Shown piece after piece: positions 21,344-33,839 of a DNA stretch of 64,000 nt (the first letter of the stretch is position 1; the number at the start of each line of letters is the position of its first letter). The stretch is from Ursus arctos (taxonomy: Eukaryota; Chordata; Mammalia; Carnivora; Ursidae), in NCBI RefSeq assembly GCF_023065955.2, contig NW_026622874.1, positions 25,725,772 through 25,789,771 of the forward strand, given 5' to 3'. The notes under the pieces are model-generated. The model searched no databases. It was not told the origin of the DNA and saw nothing but the letters and a program-made list of their open reading frames with translations. The translations under genes were made by a program, and so were the position numbers.

Positions 21344-22143
21344 ACACACAACACCATTTACAATAGCTTTAACAAAAGGAAACAATCAAGTACAAATATA
21401 ACAAAATATGCATAGGATCTGTACCTTGGAAACTATAAACCATTGATGAAATATATAAAAGACGACTTAAATGGAGAGACTTACCACAGGTCATGGAGAA
21501 GACTAAACAGTAAAGAAGTCAACTCTCTCTAAACTGATCCACGGGATTTAACATACTTCCAATCAATATGCCAGGAGGATTTTTTTTGGTATAAATAGAT
21601 AAACTGAGTCTAAAATTCATATTGAAAGGCAAAAGAACTAGATAAACCATTAAATTTCTGAAGAACAACAAGAAAGTCAGAGAAATCGCAGTATCTGATT
21701 GTAAGACATAACCAAGAAAATGTTCATACTACAGTACTGGCAAAAGGATGGACAGAAACAGAGAACAATGAAAAAGAACAGAGTCCAGAAATAGACCCTC
21801 CAAAATCTGGCAAATTAATTCTTGACAAAGGTGCAGAAGGCAATTCAAGCAGAAAGGAGCATCTTCCCAGCAAATCATATTGGAACAAGTGAGCAACCAT
21901 ATGTAAGAAAATGAACTGGCGTAAACCTCACACCTTCTATAAAAATTAGCTCAAATGAGATGACCGAACTAAATGTAAAACTGTAAAACTTTTAGAAGAG
22001 AATAAAGGAGAAAATCTTTGTGACCAGAGGTTAGGCAAAGAGATCTTAGGGATGATACCAAAATGATAAAACTGAAAAATGGAACCTCATCGAAATTAAA
22101 AACTTTTGCTGTGCAAAAGACACTGTTAAAAGAATGAAAAGAT

Positions 22144-22365
22144 GGGGCATCTGGGTGGCTCAGCCGATTAAGTGTCTGCCTTCAGCTCAGGTCATCATCC
22201 CAGAGTCCTGGGATTGAGCCCCACATTGGGCTCCCTGCTCAGAAGGGAGTCTGTTTCTCTGTCTCCCTCGGCCCCTCACCCTGCTCATGCTCTCTCTCTC
22301 ACTTGCTCACTCTCTTTCTCTCTCACAAATAAATAAAATCTTTAAGAAAAATAAAATAAAAAATG
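22144..22365 (+). mobile_element. Can-SINE inside the plus-strand L1
   Basis: Head 'ggggcatctgggtggctcag', a long (CT)n-rich middle and an A-rich tail with AATAAA. Flanks repeat AATGAAAAGA on both sides (about 22133-22143 and 22361-22371). Confidence 0.93.
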
Positions 22366-22584
22366 AAAAGACAAGCTACAGACTGGGAGAAAATATTTAC
22401 AGTACATATAATCAACAAAGTACTTGCATCCAGAATACATAAGGAACTTTCAACGCTCAACAGGAAAAATACAGACAACACAAATAAAAAATGGACAAAA
22501 AGACTACAAAACAGAGATGGCAAGTGAAAAGACACTGAACACCATTAGCCACTAGAGAAATGCAAAAGAAAACCACAGTGATGA

Positions 22585-22700
22585 AAATGTTCTAAATTTA
22601 AGACTGTGGTGATGCTTGCACTACTCTGAATATACTAAAAACATCCAAATTGTACACTTTAAATGAGTAATTTTATGTTATGTAAATTATAAGAAAGACT
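22585..22700 (+). mobile_element. Short L1 3' UTR fragment nested in L1 ORF2
   Basis: 'gactgtggtgatgcttgcac' and 'attgtacactttaaatgagtaattttatg' are L1 3'-end wording, yet ORF2 sequence ('caatgagataccatttacacac') resumes directly after it at about 22720. This suggests a tiny 5'-truncated L1 inserted in the older element. Confidence 0.6.
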
Positions 22701-23293
22701 CTAAAAAATAGAACTACAATGAGATACCATTTACACACATATTAGAATGGCTAAAATAAAAAATACTGTATCAAGTGTTGACAAGGATACAGAACAACTG
22801 GTACTCATATGTTGCCAACGGGAATGCAAAATGAAACAGCCACTCTGGAAAACACTTTGGCAGTTTCTTATAAAGTTAAACATTGACTTACCAAATGACC
22901 AAGCAATCCCACTTCTGAGTATCTAGAGAAATAAAAAACTTATATTCACACAAAAGCCTGTAATAAAAGGAATGGATTATTGATACAAGGAACAACTTGC
23001 ATGAATCACAAAGGACTTACACAGTACAAAAGAAGCCAAATGTTACATACATATTATTCTACTACTTATACGACACTCTAAAAAGACAAAACTATAGGGG
23101 GTTATGTGTAGGGGGAAAGTGTGACTGCACAGGGACAGCTCAAGGATTTGGGGATGACAGAACTACTCTGTACCTTCATTGTGGTGGTGACTACACAGAC
23201 TTTACATATGCTAAAATTCATAGAACTGTACACCCCAAAAAAGTAAACCTTACTGTATGTTAACTTAAAAAATAAAATTTAAAATGTCAAGCA

Positions 23294-23495
23294 GGGACTC
23301 CTGGGTGGCTCAGTCGGTTAAGTGTCTGCCTTCGGCTCAGGTCATGATCCCAGGGTCCTGGGATGGAGCCCCGCATCGGGCTCCTTGCTCATTGGGGAGC
23401 CTGCTTCTCCCTCTGCCTGCTGCTCCCCCCGCTTGCACACACTCTCTCTCTCTGACAAATAAATTAAAAAAAAAAAAAAAAAACCTTAAAAAAAT
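23294..23495 (+). mobile_element. Young Can-SINE at the L1 3' end
   Basis: Head 'ggactcctgggtggctcagtcgg' and an A17-type tail. Flanked by AAAATGTCAAGCA at 23281-23293 and 23496-23508 (13 bp). The 77-residue frame at 23284-23517 is a translation of the SINE. Confidence 0.95.
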
Positions 23496-23519
23496 AAAAT
23501 GTCAAGCAATCAAATAACC

Positions 23520-24020
23520 ATATCAATTTATATTATCACTATTACCACTACATTTCCCAGCAAGGAGAGACATGAAACAAAAAGGAAGAAAATAACTTTT
23601 GCCTAACCATTTGTTTTTAAAAATGCCATTTTAGGTAATATATAACCTGAATTTCTCCAGTCTTACCAGCCTCTGGGTGTATTAGTGCTAACTCCAATGT
23701 TTACAACCTGTTGCCCTTACTTGAATAAAATCTCTTATCTCTTTTGGTCTCTACTCCCCCATCCTCACCCCAGTTATTTGTGAGAGGTGTTCTTATGTTC
23801 TTCACATCCTGTCCCTACTTTGTTGATGTCCAATTCTTATAAAGTCACTTAAGGGAACTATTTCACCACTGCTAATGCTGACCTTCCAAATCTGCAAATC
23901 CTTAAAAGGTTCCTTTAGTCCTCAATATATAAGAGACATGCTAGGTTTCCCACAGCGATGAGAAGAATGCCCTCTCACTGTAATTGTCTTAGGTTCCTTG
24001 AACGTGCCATGCTTAACTCT
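23520..24020. other. Unique stretch
   Basis: No gene or repeat was recognised. Confidence 0.45.
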
Positions 24021-24320
24021 AGATTCTGGTACATGCTCTTTCCTCAACTTGAAAAACTGCCCCACCTTTTTTCCTAACCCATTTATCCTCCAAATGTCAG
24101 CTAAAAGATTAATACCTTAACACAACATTCTCTGAACCCCCCAGGTTATGTTAAATTTCCTTGTCATATTACTCTATAGCACTATGTATTTCTTCTTCAC
24201 AGTGCTTACATGCTTTTAATTACTTATTTAAAATCACTGCTGGGTCACAGACTCCATGAAGACAGGGCAAGTGTATATTTTGTTCAATGCCATGTCTAGT
24301 ATATGGTAGTCACACAAGAC
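24020..24320 (+). repeat. L2 LINE, 3' end
   Basis: The order 'tttcctcaacttgaaaaactg', 'cctccaaatgtcagct', 'cacagactccatgaagacagggcaagtg' and 'tagtatatggtagtc' is that of the L2 3' region. It is heavily diverged. Confidence 0.72.
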
Positions 24321-25399
24321 TGGCCGCTGTATACCTTGAGAGGTAATGATCTATCCCTGGAGGTATGAAAAGAAGACTATAAGACCATCTCAATAATAAT
24401 GTAAAAGGAATTCATGCAATGGATGGGGGCTGAAACTAGCAGACCTTCAAAATCCTCTGAAACATCTTACTATACTGTGAATTACAAAATTTCACATAAT
24501 TAGAATAAAATGGAACACATACTAAAACTGTTCTGAACATAATTTATTCCTATCTTATTTATAAGTCAATTTTTAAAACTAGTACCTCAGTTATTAAGAG
24601 TGAAGATAATAAAAATTAATATAATGAATTATCATTATATTATAGATGAAGGAAATCATCAGGAAGGAGTTCAAGTTAAGAGAATGTCAGCTGATCTGCT
24701 TTCACCCTTTGATCAATCAGTAAAAACACTTAATGACTATACAAATCAAAGACTTCAAGTTTTGGTAAGACATAGTATTAGCACTAAATGTACCTAAAAG
24801 ATGTCTGAAATAAAAATTCTGAACAATATTTAAAACTTTAAAGGACTAAGCTCAATCTTGTCCTCGTGTAACTGAATTAACAGATGTTGCCTGTTTTTGT
24901 TTGGAATACATATCATCTCATAGAATTAATTATTTAGCTAATATTTTCTCTCTTATGAAATCTGGTGTTAATTGGAAATCAATTTTTGTTAAGTCTAAAC
25001 AAGTTAAATGTTTAGAGAGAGACATAATGTAATACCCAAATCTGTTTAAAATCACTTAAAAAGACACTATTTGATCAGTTTCAAATAGACTTGGACTATG
25101 AAATACAGAACAGACACATTCTGTCTGACAATATGTATTTCTGAATTCAAGTAGGTTTTGCAATTCAACAGGCATTATTCCATGAAGTCACATTAAAAAC
25201 ATATTAAAGATCAAATCTCCCTTATGAGTAGTAAAGAGAACTAAATTGCATCTCTGTCATTCCTCACTGGCTCATTATAGACAAGGACCTCAAGATCCTT
25301 AACTAATTACATCTGCAAAGACCAAATAAATAAATAAAAGTTACAAATTTCCAATTAAGGTCACATTCTAAGGTTAATATTTTCGTACTTCAGCTTCCC
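24321..25399. other. Unique AT-rich stretch
   Basis: No gene was seen. The 65-residue frame at 24600-24797 has no recognisable similarity. Confidence 0.4.
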
Positions 25400-25760
25400 T
25401 TCTAATACAGAGAGGCAGTGCTGATTAAATACGTCGTTTCGCAAGTCACAAATGACATTCTTATTGCTGCTAAGACAAATAGACCCTTTTCAATCCATAT
25501 CTTCTGAGCTCCTTCTGCTGCATTTCACAATACTGACCATTCATAGTTCTTGACACCCTATCCCTCATCATGGTTTCCAAGATACTAATCTTCAGGGTTG
25601 GTTCTTCCAACGAAAGTCTACCACCTATTAAGGAAGACATCAAAATCTTTATCTCTGGCCCATATCACCACTTACTGAGATCTAGACTTATACACCATGC
25701 TGAACATCTATTAGCTGTCCCAAAGACACCTTAAATTCAACTAATCCAAAATTGAATTTA
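25400..25760 (+). repeat. L2-like LINE remnant
   Basis: 'tgctgaacatctattagctgtcccaaagacacc' followed by 'ttaaattcaactaatccaaaattgaattta' resembles the L2 block 'ctcaaactcaacatgtccaaaactgaa'. The boundaries are uncertain. Confidence 0.5.
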
Positions 25761-25764
25761 GCAA

Positions 25765-25985
25765 CTTGGAAGTGTACTGATTAGGAGCAAAACCTCTGGA
25801 ATCAACATTACCCAACTCAAAATCCTGGTGCCACCTCTTTCTTATTAAATGTCAGAACAGGGAAAAGATACTCCAAACCTTTCTTTGACTGTTTCTCTCA
25901 TCTGTAAAACAGAAATAATAACTAACCTACACAGGTTATCATTTATAATGCTGAATAAAATCAAGGTCTAAAACGGTCAATCCTT
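25765..25985 (+). repeat. MIR SINE
   Basis: Plus-orientation MIR: 'gattaggagcaaaacctctggaatcaac', 'tggtgccacctctttctta', then 'tctctcatctgtaaaacagaaataataactaacctacacaggtt'. Confidence 0.78.
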
Positions 25986-26735
25986 ATTTCACCATGGAGG
26001 ATTATTCTATGCTAAGATGTGAGTTGTATGGCAATGGGTTTGTAGAACCAAAAAACTACAGTGCTTCTAAGAATCAAAGATGTATTTCCCACACCACCAC
26101 GTTTTAACAACATTTCTGTTATCAATTAAGTATACATCTTATAAGTTTTTTTGAAAGGCTGATATTAAATTGATGACAATTGAGGAAATATTAAAGTAGA
26201 TACTGCCTCTCAACATAATGATTATTTCATTCACTAATTAATGGCATCTTTTTCTGGGGTTTAGCGTTTCAAGTAGTGCTTATTTTAGCTAAGTAGTATT
26301 TCTCTAGCTATCATGGTACTTCAACTAGCAGCAGCATGTGTAAGAGAAACCATATTTGTTTAAGTTTCTTAAAGTGAATCTATGATTTAATTATAAACTT
26401 CTTACTCAAGATTTTGCCAATCCCAGTTCCTAGCACCCACAAACCCTTACCCTTTAAGCCATGCTGCATATAACTTTTGCAAGGCTCGTTCACTTTCGCC
26501 TTGGTAAATTGTTACCTCTATTTTTAAAAATATTGAAAATTATATTTTACAACTGCATTATTATAAAGATAAATATAATCCAGGTTCAGGTTGGGTTCGT
26601 TATAATATATTCATTAGTCTTATATTCATTTTTCTTCTGATTTTAAAATATATTAAAATTGAAGCTTTTATGCAGGCTCCTAAGAGAACTGTGGTTCCCT
26701 AGGTACTGTGCTTACAGTGATGGATTAAGTTAGCC
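25986..26735. other. Unique AT-rich stretch
   Basis: No gene or repeat was recognised. Confidence 0.4.
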
Positions 26736-26739
26736 CTGC

Positions 26740-26970
26740 TTCAAGACCCTGCTAAAATGTCAACTCTCTTAGATATTCAAGGATCTCTTCCCAAACTTTC
26801 TCAAGGCCAAATGTCACCTTCTTACTCTCACAGCTCTTGGCTTTTTCCTTGTAACATTTATCTCATTGAATTAGATAGTTAAGAATCTTCTTCCTTGTAA
26901 GGACCATGGTTTACTTATTCATTTCTTTTGACCAACTCTCACCTCCAGGATTTGGCACATGATTCTGGTT
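26740..26970 (+). repeat. L2 LINE, 3' end
   Basis: 'tgtcaactctcttagatattcaagg', 'ctcaaggccaaatgtcacc' and 'aaggaccatggtttacttattc' follow the L2 3'-end pattern. Confidence 0.6.
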
Positions 26971-27118
26971 TTTTATTAAGCTATGTGTTAACGTATTCAG
27001 GAAAGAACCCACTCTTCTATCTTTGTTTGTAGAAGGAAGGGTAAAATAGGAACTGTTAGAAAAGACTGATGAATACAAATGGTCACACACAATATCCAGA
27101 TAGAAAAAGGTTTTTAAC

Positions 27119-27178
27119 CATGTGATGTAAGATCATGAAATAGCCAAATGTCTCCAGGCAAGCTACTACTCCTAGTAC
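27119..27178 (+). repeat. Direct repeat, copy 1
   Basis: About 60 bp starting CATGTGATGTAAGATCATGA, nearly repeated at 27484-27546. Differences are a few substitutions and a 3-bp insertion in the second copy (ctactactc versus ctaactactactc). The spacing is about 365 bp. Confidence 0.93.
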
Positions 27179-27483
27179 ATAAAGTATCAGGATGATCCTA
27201 CAAAGAGTTGTAAATTCAGTGAAATAAAGAATATAGAAAACTGAAGATGGCTTTGGATGACCGGGGCTTAATGGATATAGAACAAAGAGAAGATTCCAAA
27301 AGGAGCTGAAGACAGGTAAGAGGAAGAAAGAAGGAGACCATTTTACTATTAACATCTTTCTGAATGGGACTATATCATTCAGTCTCTAAGCAGATAGGAG
27401 TGGTGCTCAAGAAGCAGGACGTCTTAAAAAAGAATAAAATGAAAGTAGTTCCTGCCTACTGCAAGGAAGTAAAAGCAGTTCCT

Positions 27484-27546
27484 CATGTGATGTAAGATCA
27501 TGAAACAGCCAAATGTCTCAAGGCAAGCTAACTACTACTCTTAGTA
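27484..27546 (+). repeat. Direct repeat, copy 2
   Basis: Second copy of the 60-mer at 27119. The segments between and beyond the copies do not match, so this is a local duplication or two fragments of one unknown repeat. Confidence 0.93.
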
Positions 27547-29204
27547 GGTAAGACAGAGAAGACAGCTGTCTTCTTACTAGAGAAGATAACTATCACATAT
27601 AGGTTGACTGAAAGAATCTGCTGTCTTTGTGGCAATGGCCGTAGTAATAATTGGAATATTGACTCTTAGGTTTCTTACATAATTAAGAAAGCAATGGTTT
27701 TAGAGCTGAAAAACATGTGTACATTCTAAACTTCAGTTTTTTTAAGTTGTAAAGTTTTTGTTATGTAGTATTACCGACAGTTACTTTATGACTTTATTAT
27801 CATTTTGGGATTATATAATATAAAAGCTCCAATAATTTATTAATGCTTTAGGTACTTAAAGGGTATGACTCCCTAAAATCTTCTGTCAAACATAAAGCAG
27901 AAACTAAAAAAGGAGAGAGATATTTATCATTTGTATGGTCTTTAAGAAGATACCAAAAAAAAAGTCTTTAAAATTTTTCAGTGAAAAAGCTGTATGAATT
28001 ACCAATAATGCTATCATTCCAAAACTGTGGGAAAATTCCTAATATTAGAGGACACCTGCTGCATTAAAAATATAAAATTAAAAAGAATGCTCTCCATCTA
28101 CCCAACATAATTATTTTGTTCTTTCAAATATGAAGAGTGATGACAAAATGAAAGGTATTCACATTAGAGGTCTTGGGGGACATTTGATAATTCCACTGAC
28201 CTGTGTAAACACACCACCTGTCCAAAACGCACTAGTCTATAAATAATCATAGCTCTTCGCATCCCCAAAATGGAAACATCATTTCAGGAGGAAAGCAAAG
28301 CAAGAGAGACAACTGTGTCAGGTTGAAAAACAGTCTGAACTCTATCAAGCATTTAACTTTCTTAGGATTTTTCAAAAGAATAGTCAAATCACAGGTTAAC
28401 AACCATAAATTAACTTATCAGTTAAAAACAAAGTACAATTACATTTTTGTTCAACTAGGTTACATTATACCTCAGTCATTTTATACCATAGGCCGATTTG
28501 TCAACTAACTAATTTCTTCAGTTTCATTTAGTCCTTTTAAAATGAGAGTTCTAAATAAAATTAAAATGTATAACTGAATGTATAAATTAATTTAAAGTAA
28601 CATTTTAATTTAAGGTCTAACTCTCTCCTTTACACATTTCTGTTTAAATGCTCACTGTATATAACAAAAATCTAAACTCTAATACTGTGTGTCTTAGAAA
28701 GACATATTTTACCTACATTGGGACAATGACTTTCAGACTATGACCCAGTGGCAAAACGACACTTCCAATCCCTGCTCAAATGCAAGACAGGCACAACTTC
28801 TTTCCTTACCTCTCTCAGAGACCTATTTTGATACTGTCCCAAGTGGCACTGCAAACCAATTACTAACAACTACCTAAGCCTACTGTCAGTTCCAATCCGT
28901 CAAACTTAACACTCTCAGGCTTGATGAATAAATGTCAACAAATAGTACCAAAAAGGAAAAATGGGAAGATAAAGTTATCTACATACTGAAATCTTATAAC
29001 CTGGATTTTCTCTAGTGTCAGCACAGAATGGAAGAATGTCCTTGTAAATTCTAATGACATCTAACCACCACATGCTCTGATTTTACTCTCTGATAAAGTC
29101 TACCAATTAAACATTCTCATTTGGATACTGTAACTGATTAAGCACTCTATTAAGGACATAACTCCTGAAATTTACTGGCTGGTACAAAAAGAGACAATAA
29201 CCTT
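27547..29204. other. Unique AT-rich stretch
   Basis: No gene was seen. The 61-residue frame at 28323-28508 is featureless. Confidence 0.4.
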
Positions 29205-29590
29205 CTAAGTCTGTGGTTTTTAAACTTTAGAATCCCTTGAAGAGTTTGTTAAAACACAGTTGACTAGGCCCATCCCTTGATTAAGTAGGTCTGAGGTGAG
29301 GTCCAAAAATTTACAGATCTAAGATTTATTTATTTATTTTGAAAGAGAGCACACAGGCGTAAGCAGGGGGAAGGGCAGAGGGAAAGAATCTCCGGCAGAC
29401 TCCCTGCAGAGCAGAATCCCTATGATAGGCTCTAGTCTTAGACCCTGAGATCATGACCTGAGCAGAAACCAAGATTCTGACACTCAACTGACTGAGCTAC
29501 CCAGGCACCCCCACAAATTTACAAATCTAACAAGTACCTAAGTGATACTGATGCTATTGGTCCAAAGGAACACATTAATCACTGGTCTAA
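29205..29590 (+). mobile_element. MER5A-like hAT-Charlie element, split by a SINE
   Basis: 'gtggtttttaaactttagaatcccttg', 'gagtttgttaaaacaca', 'taggtctgaggtgagg' and, after the SINE, 'agtgatactgatgctattggtcc' follow the MER5A consensus. MER5A is a short non-autonomous DNA transposon. Confidence 0.8.
29323..29514 (-). mobile_element. Can-SINE inside MER5A
   Basis: Minus-strand copy from 'aagatttatttatttatttt' to 'ctgagctacccaggcacccc'. The two flanks share AAATTTACARATCTAA (about 29307-29322 and 29515-29530). Confidence 0.93.
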
Positions 29591-30266
29591 TGATGTTAAA
29601 TTATATTCATTTTCATATCCCACACATAAACTCATACCTCAGATTGCTCTAACCCATTGATTTATAAATGTTACTTTATATTAACAGTTTTTAAATTTCT
29701 CTTACTGGATGATAATTACAATAATCATCTATTTCCACCAGTCTTTCATATTGTACCTCTACTTTAAAAAAAAAAGGTTCCAAAAGAGGTTGTCACATTA
29801 CCTACTGTTTTAAAACAATGGAACCTGAAAATCTTCAGAAATTCCTATGTCACTATATAATTGTCTTTGCCATTCCTCATTAATGAAATTTATTCTCTAA
29901 GACACTATGCTTAGGTTTGGTTTAGATAACTAAGTTTTCCTTTTAATATTTCTTGAAAGATAATTTAATAAGCATTATCATATTAAAAAGAAAAAAAAGA
30001 GGCAGCTCCTCTTCTATCTCCTAGCACTCTCTGCTCTCTTTTCGTCTGTCAGAACCACTTATCTTTTCATAAACCACACTTTGGCTCTACTGATCTCTAA
30101 GAAATAAAATGTTAGAAAGATGCTTAAACACATCAATATTTACTAAATATCAAATTCAAACATTTTGATACACCAGACCAAAACCCTAACATAGCTCCCC
30201 AATCTTATCTTTCAGATTCTCTTATATTATCCCTTTTCTTGCAAGTCTATCTGCTAACTTTCCATT
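29591..30266. other. Unique AT-rich stretch
   Basis: No gene or recognisable repeat was found. Confidence 0.4.
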
Positions 30267-30282
30267 AGATTTCATTCTTCTC

Positions 30283-30483
30283 GGGGCGCCTGGGTGGCAC
30301 AGCGGTTAAGCGTCTGCCTTTGGCTCAGGGCGTGATCCCGGCGATCTGGGATCGAGCCCCACATCAGGCTCCTCTGCTAGGAGCCTGCTTCTTCCTCTCC
30401 CACTCCCCCTGCTTGTGTTCCCTCTCTCGCTGGCTGTCTCTATCTCTGTCAAATAAATAAATAAAATCTTAAAAAAAAAAAAA
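30283..30483 (+). mobile_element. Young Can-SINE (GCACAGCGG variant)
   Basis: Head GGGGCGCCTGGGTGGCACAG, then 'cgtgatcccggcgatctggg', 'ctcctctgctaggagcc' and an A13 tail. Perfect 16-bp duplication AGATTTCATTCTTCTC at 30267-30282 and 30484-30499. Confidence 0.97.
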
Positions 30484-30879
30484 AGATTTCATTCTTCTCA
30501 AGTGAGAACCTCTATGCTCTCCTCTTTCAATTAATATCACACTTAAAATCAGTTTGAGCCAGGTATTAACTCACTTTTCCCTGACTTCACTCAACTCACT
30601 CCAATAACTTATCTGCTAATATACATTACATTTGAATTATACTATTTTATACCTTCAAAAACTGCTTTTATCATTCACTGTGTATTTAAATGTTCAAAAA
30701 TCTGAGGTTCTTTGATTTTTTTTCTTCTTTCGTTTAAAGAAAACTAGTCCATATAAGACAGCATGTAATAAATGCTTACTGAATACCACAACTTTGACAA
30801 ATAAACAAGTTTACTAAATATCAGTGTGGAAAAGAATGTTAGTGCTTACCAATATAATTGTAACTCCTCTTCTGCTTGG

Positions 30880-31260
30880 CACACAAATAAACAATAGTTT
30901 CCAGTTCCTCTGCAATTAGGTGGGGCCGCATAACAGAGTTCTGGCCAGCAGAATGCAGATGGGAGCGATATATTCCACTTCTAAACCAGGCCAATTAAAA
31001 TCTCCCACACAATATCCTACCCTCTTTCCGTTTCTGTGGTGACCTTAAAGGTCACCGGTTGAAAACTACAGAACTACACGATAGAGGAAAGCTGAATCCT
31101 TAAATCACCTTTTTGGAAAGAACAAACCTAGGAGAATGTACTGATCGGGCATATCCACACTGGACTTTGTGTGAATGAGAGTTAAACCTTCATTAATTTA
31201 AGCCACAGAAACTTTGATTGATCTGTTACAAAACTGGCACTACTGATAACAATATGGCCA
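30880..31260 (+). repeat. Probable ancient LTR-like repeat (unassigned)
   Basis: 'cctctgcaattaggtggggccgc', 'gttctggccagcagaatgcagatgg', 'cctaccctctttcc' and 'aatttaagccacagaaac' recall an old mammalian interspersed repeat family that ends in a 'taagccac' block. I cannot name it. No open frame is present. Confidence 0.45.
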
Positions 31261-32066
31261 ATAATGTTCAGGAAATTTAAAAAATCCTTTTTTTCTTCAC
31301 AATTTCCCAGAGATTAAACTTATCTGTACATTGTCCTAAGTACAGTCTTGGAGTATTAATAGCCTTTTTCACTCATAAATCAACATTACTATATTCACTA
31401 TTATAATACACTGTATAGTAGAACGAAGTAGATGATATAGTCTGACACTTAAAATGTATTTGGAAATGATTTCTTACACAGTATTATTAGAGCACTTATA
31501 ATATTTTATTCATACTAGAAGCAGAACTACACTATATCTGAACCTCTCATAAGGGCCCTTTATTTCTAAGACCTTTGCAAAATAAATTTTTCAAATAAAA
31601 ACTGAGAAAAACAACTAATATTGTGACCAGAAAAGGTTGATTCCATTTAGTAGGGAATGAGTGTAAATTTTTAAGCCACAATACCTATGTCATCATGTTC
31701 CATCATATTGTCCTGATCCAAAATTAAAGTAATATAAGAACATTTTAATAATCATCCAAATATCACTATCTTGAAAATTACATTGCACACACATACAAAC
31801 ACACACACACACACAAATCATTTGCTACAGACAACCAAAAAATGAAGTAGGAACAATTCCAATTGTGTATTCTGATTCAAATGATCAAAATCATTTAATT
31901 TCTTGGTTATAGTAAAAAAAAAAAAAAAAAACTTCCCTCAAAGGGAAAATAATTTTTTAAGTGTACCAAACACATGGAGTTAAAAAATTAAAATACAATT
32001 TAAGATTTATAAGTATCAGTAAGGACACCAGTAAGATTTCCTAACAGAGGATCTCACATAAAGACC
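31261..32066. other. Unique stretch with short (CA)n
   Basis: No gene was seen. An impure CA run lies at about 31786-31815 and an A19-type run at about 31914-31931. Confidence 0.45.
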
Positions 32067-32077
32067 AAATTATTTTG

Positions 32078-32283
32078 GGGCACCTGGGTGGCTCAGTCGG
32101 TTAAGCGTCTGCCTTTGGCTCAGGTCATGATCCCAGGGTCCTGGAATCGACCCCCGCATCGGGCTCCCTGCTCAGCGGAAAGCCTGCTTCTCTCTCTCCC
32201 TCTGTAACTCCCCCTGCTTGTGTGCTCACTTGCTCTCTCTGTCAAATAAATAAATATAATCTTTAAAAAGAAAAAAAAAGATG
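32078..32283 (+). mobile_element. Can-SINE
   Basis: Head 'gggcacctgggtggctcagtcgg', 'ctccctgctcagcggaaagcc' and an A-rich tail. Flanked by AAATTATTTTG at 32067-32077 and 32284-32294. Confidence 0.95.
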
Positions 32284-32635
32284 AAATTATTTTGACCAGT
32301 GTTACTTTCTATTCAGTAAGTGCACCTAGTCTTTAATTGAAAAGAAAAAAAAATGTTTTCCCTAGTTTTCTGGCTCTTTCTTTGCAACAGCCCTCAGTTC
32401 TACTGGCTTCCTGGCTTTATAACTGATATTACCAAGATGAAGTGTTCCTAACAAAACATGCCTTTCTAAAGGTAAAGAAATTAAGAACTAACAGATCATC
32501 CCCACTACTAGAGGAAACTATAAAAGTCTATTAAATATGGAGAGCATGTTTCAAAACGGCCATCACCTCCCCAAACCTTCCCCCCCACAATCTACTACAT
32601 AATAGTTACTTAATACAGTTAAAAATTTTAATGAG

Positions 32636-32840
32636 GGGCGCCTGGGTGGCACAGCGGTTAAGCGTCTGCCTTCGGCTCAGGGCGTGATCCCGGCGTTGTG
32701 GGATAGAGCCCCACATCAGGCTCCTCCGCTAGGAGCCTGCTTCTTCCTCTCCCACTCCCCCTACTTGTGTTCCCTCTCTCGCTGGCTGTCTCTATCTCTG
32801 TCGAATAAATAAATAAAATCTAAAAAAAAAAATTTTTTTT
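32636..32840 (+). mobile_element. Young Can-SINE (GCACAGCGG variant)
   Basis: Head GGGGCGCCTGGGTGGCACAG and 'gtgatcccggcgttgtggg'. The tail passes into 'aaaattttttttaatg'. Flanks share AATTTTAATGA-like sequence with small changes. Confidence 0.95.
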
Positions 32841-33835
32841 AATGAAAATCATTACATTAGTATTGGTGAGAAAATCCAGAATGTATTCAGGAAACTTTTT
32901 AAGTCTTACCATCCATTGATGAACTACAATCTACGAAGCAGCCTTCCTATGTTAATATATTCATTTCTGATACAGGGTTAAGCTGTTCCCATTAGTCCCT
33001 ATATGAACACTGTGTGTAACTCAAAGAGAAAAAAGTGATGACTAAATTACATTAGAAAAGAATTAAAGAAACCTTAGAAACAATTCCTGATGTCACTGAA
33101 TACACTACTCACCATGAGGAAAGTGTTACAGTCACTGAGCCGGGGGGGAAAAAAAAAGTCTGTCCTATTTGATTCTTAATAAAAGTTGCAATGAGTCTTA
33201 GAGAGCAAAATACTTGATCTGAAAAAGAGTAAAACTCTATAAAAAATATACCATTTTTTTCTTTCTTATACATAATAACCCTTCAGTTTCTCTGTTCTAT
33301 AAAAAGGGGTAATAATGATAAACAAGCATTTGAAAACAAAGGGTAGTGCCTGATGTGCTTAGCTAAGGAAATAAGACAATCATAAAATGCTTATTTCTGT
33401 GCCATAATTTTAGCCTTGTTTTGTCAAAAGAGGATAAACCAGATTAAAACTATTAATAATTTCTGGAACATATTTGTAAAAAAAATATACAGCTCTTGGT
33501 GAAATCATGATGTGCTAGTATTGTTTTTGTCTACTGCACATCAAAATAATAAAGATTAAAAGTGAAACTGTTTATTAAGTGTACTACTTAAAATAATCCT
33601 ATCTGTTGGATACATATTACATTTTAGGAAACAATGCTCTAAAACATAAGTTAGACTACGTGACAGGAAAAACCACTTACCTAGACAGATAATGTTAAAC
33701 TCACAATTTAAGAGGTTAAAAACAAGAAAAAAAGAACAACACACAAGCCTCGAAATTATTTGTCTAACTTGAGAAAGACCCTTTTATACTAGCCATAATT
33801 CATATAAAGTAATAATCTTCATAAAATAAATGTTT
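32841..33835. other. Unique AT-rich stretch
   Basis: No gene was seen. The 62-residue minus frame at 33556-33744 has no recognisable features. Confidence 0.4.
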
Positions 33836-33839
33836 GCTG

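Larger units (their letters stand above)
19015..23280 (+). mobile_element. Older L1 (plus strand), ORF2 and 3' UTR
   Basis: Starts inside the endonuclease domain ('LQETHLTHNDISSFKVKGQ', about 19035-19090), with 'aggagaaatagacaaatccataattacagttgg' at about 19304. The RT palm block 'DAEKASDKIPYPSTVK' lies in the frame at 20598-20780. Later ORF2 pieces include 'aaagatcttagggatgatacc'-type sequence near 22040. The 3' UTR at about 23100-23280 has 'ggatttggggatgacagaactactctgtacc' and 'ataaaattt'. Many stops show great age. It hosts two SINEs and a short foreign L1 3' end. Confidence 0.9.
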
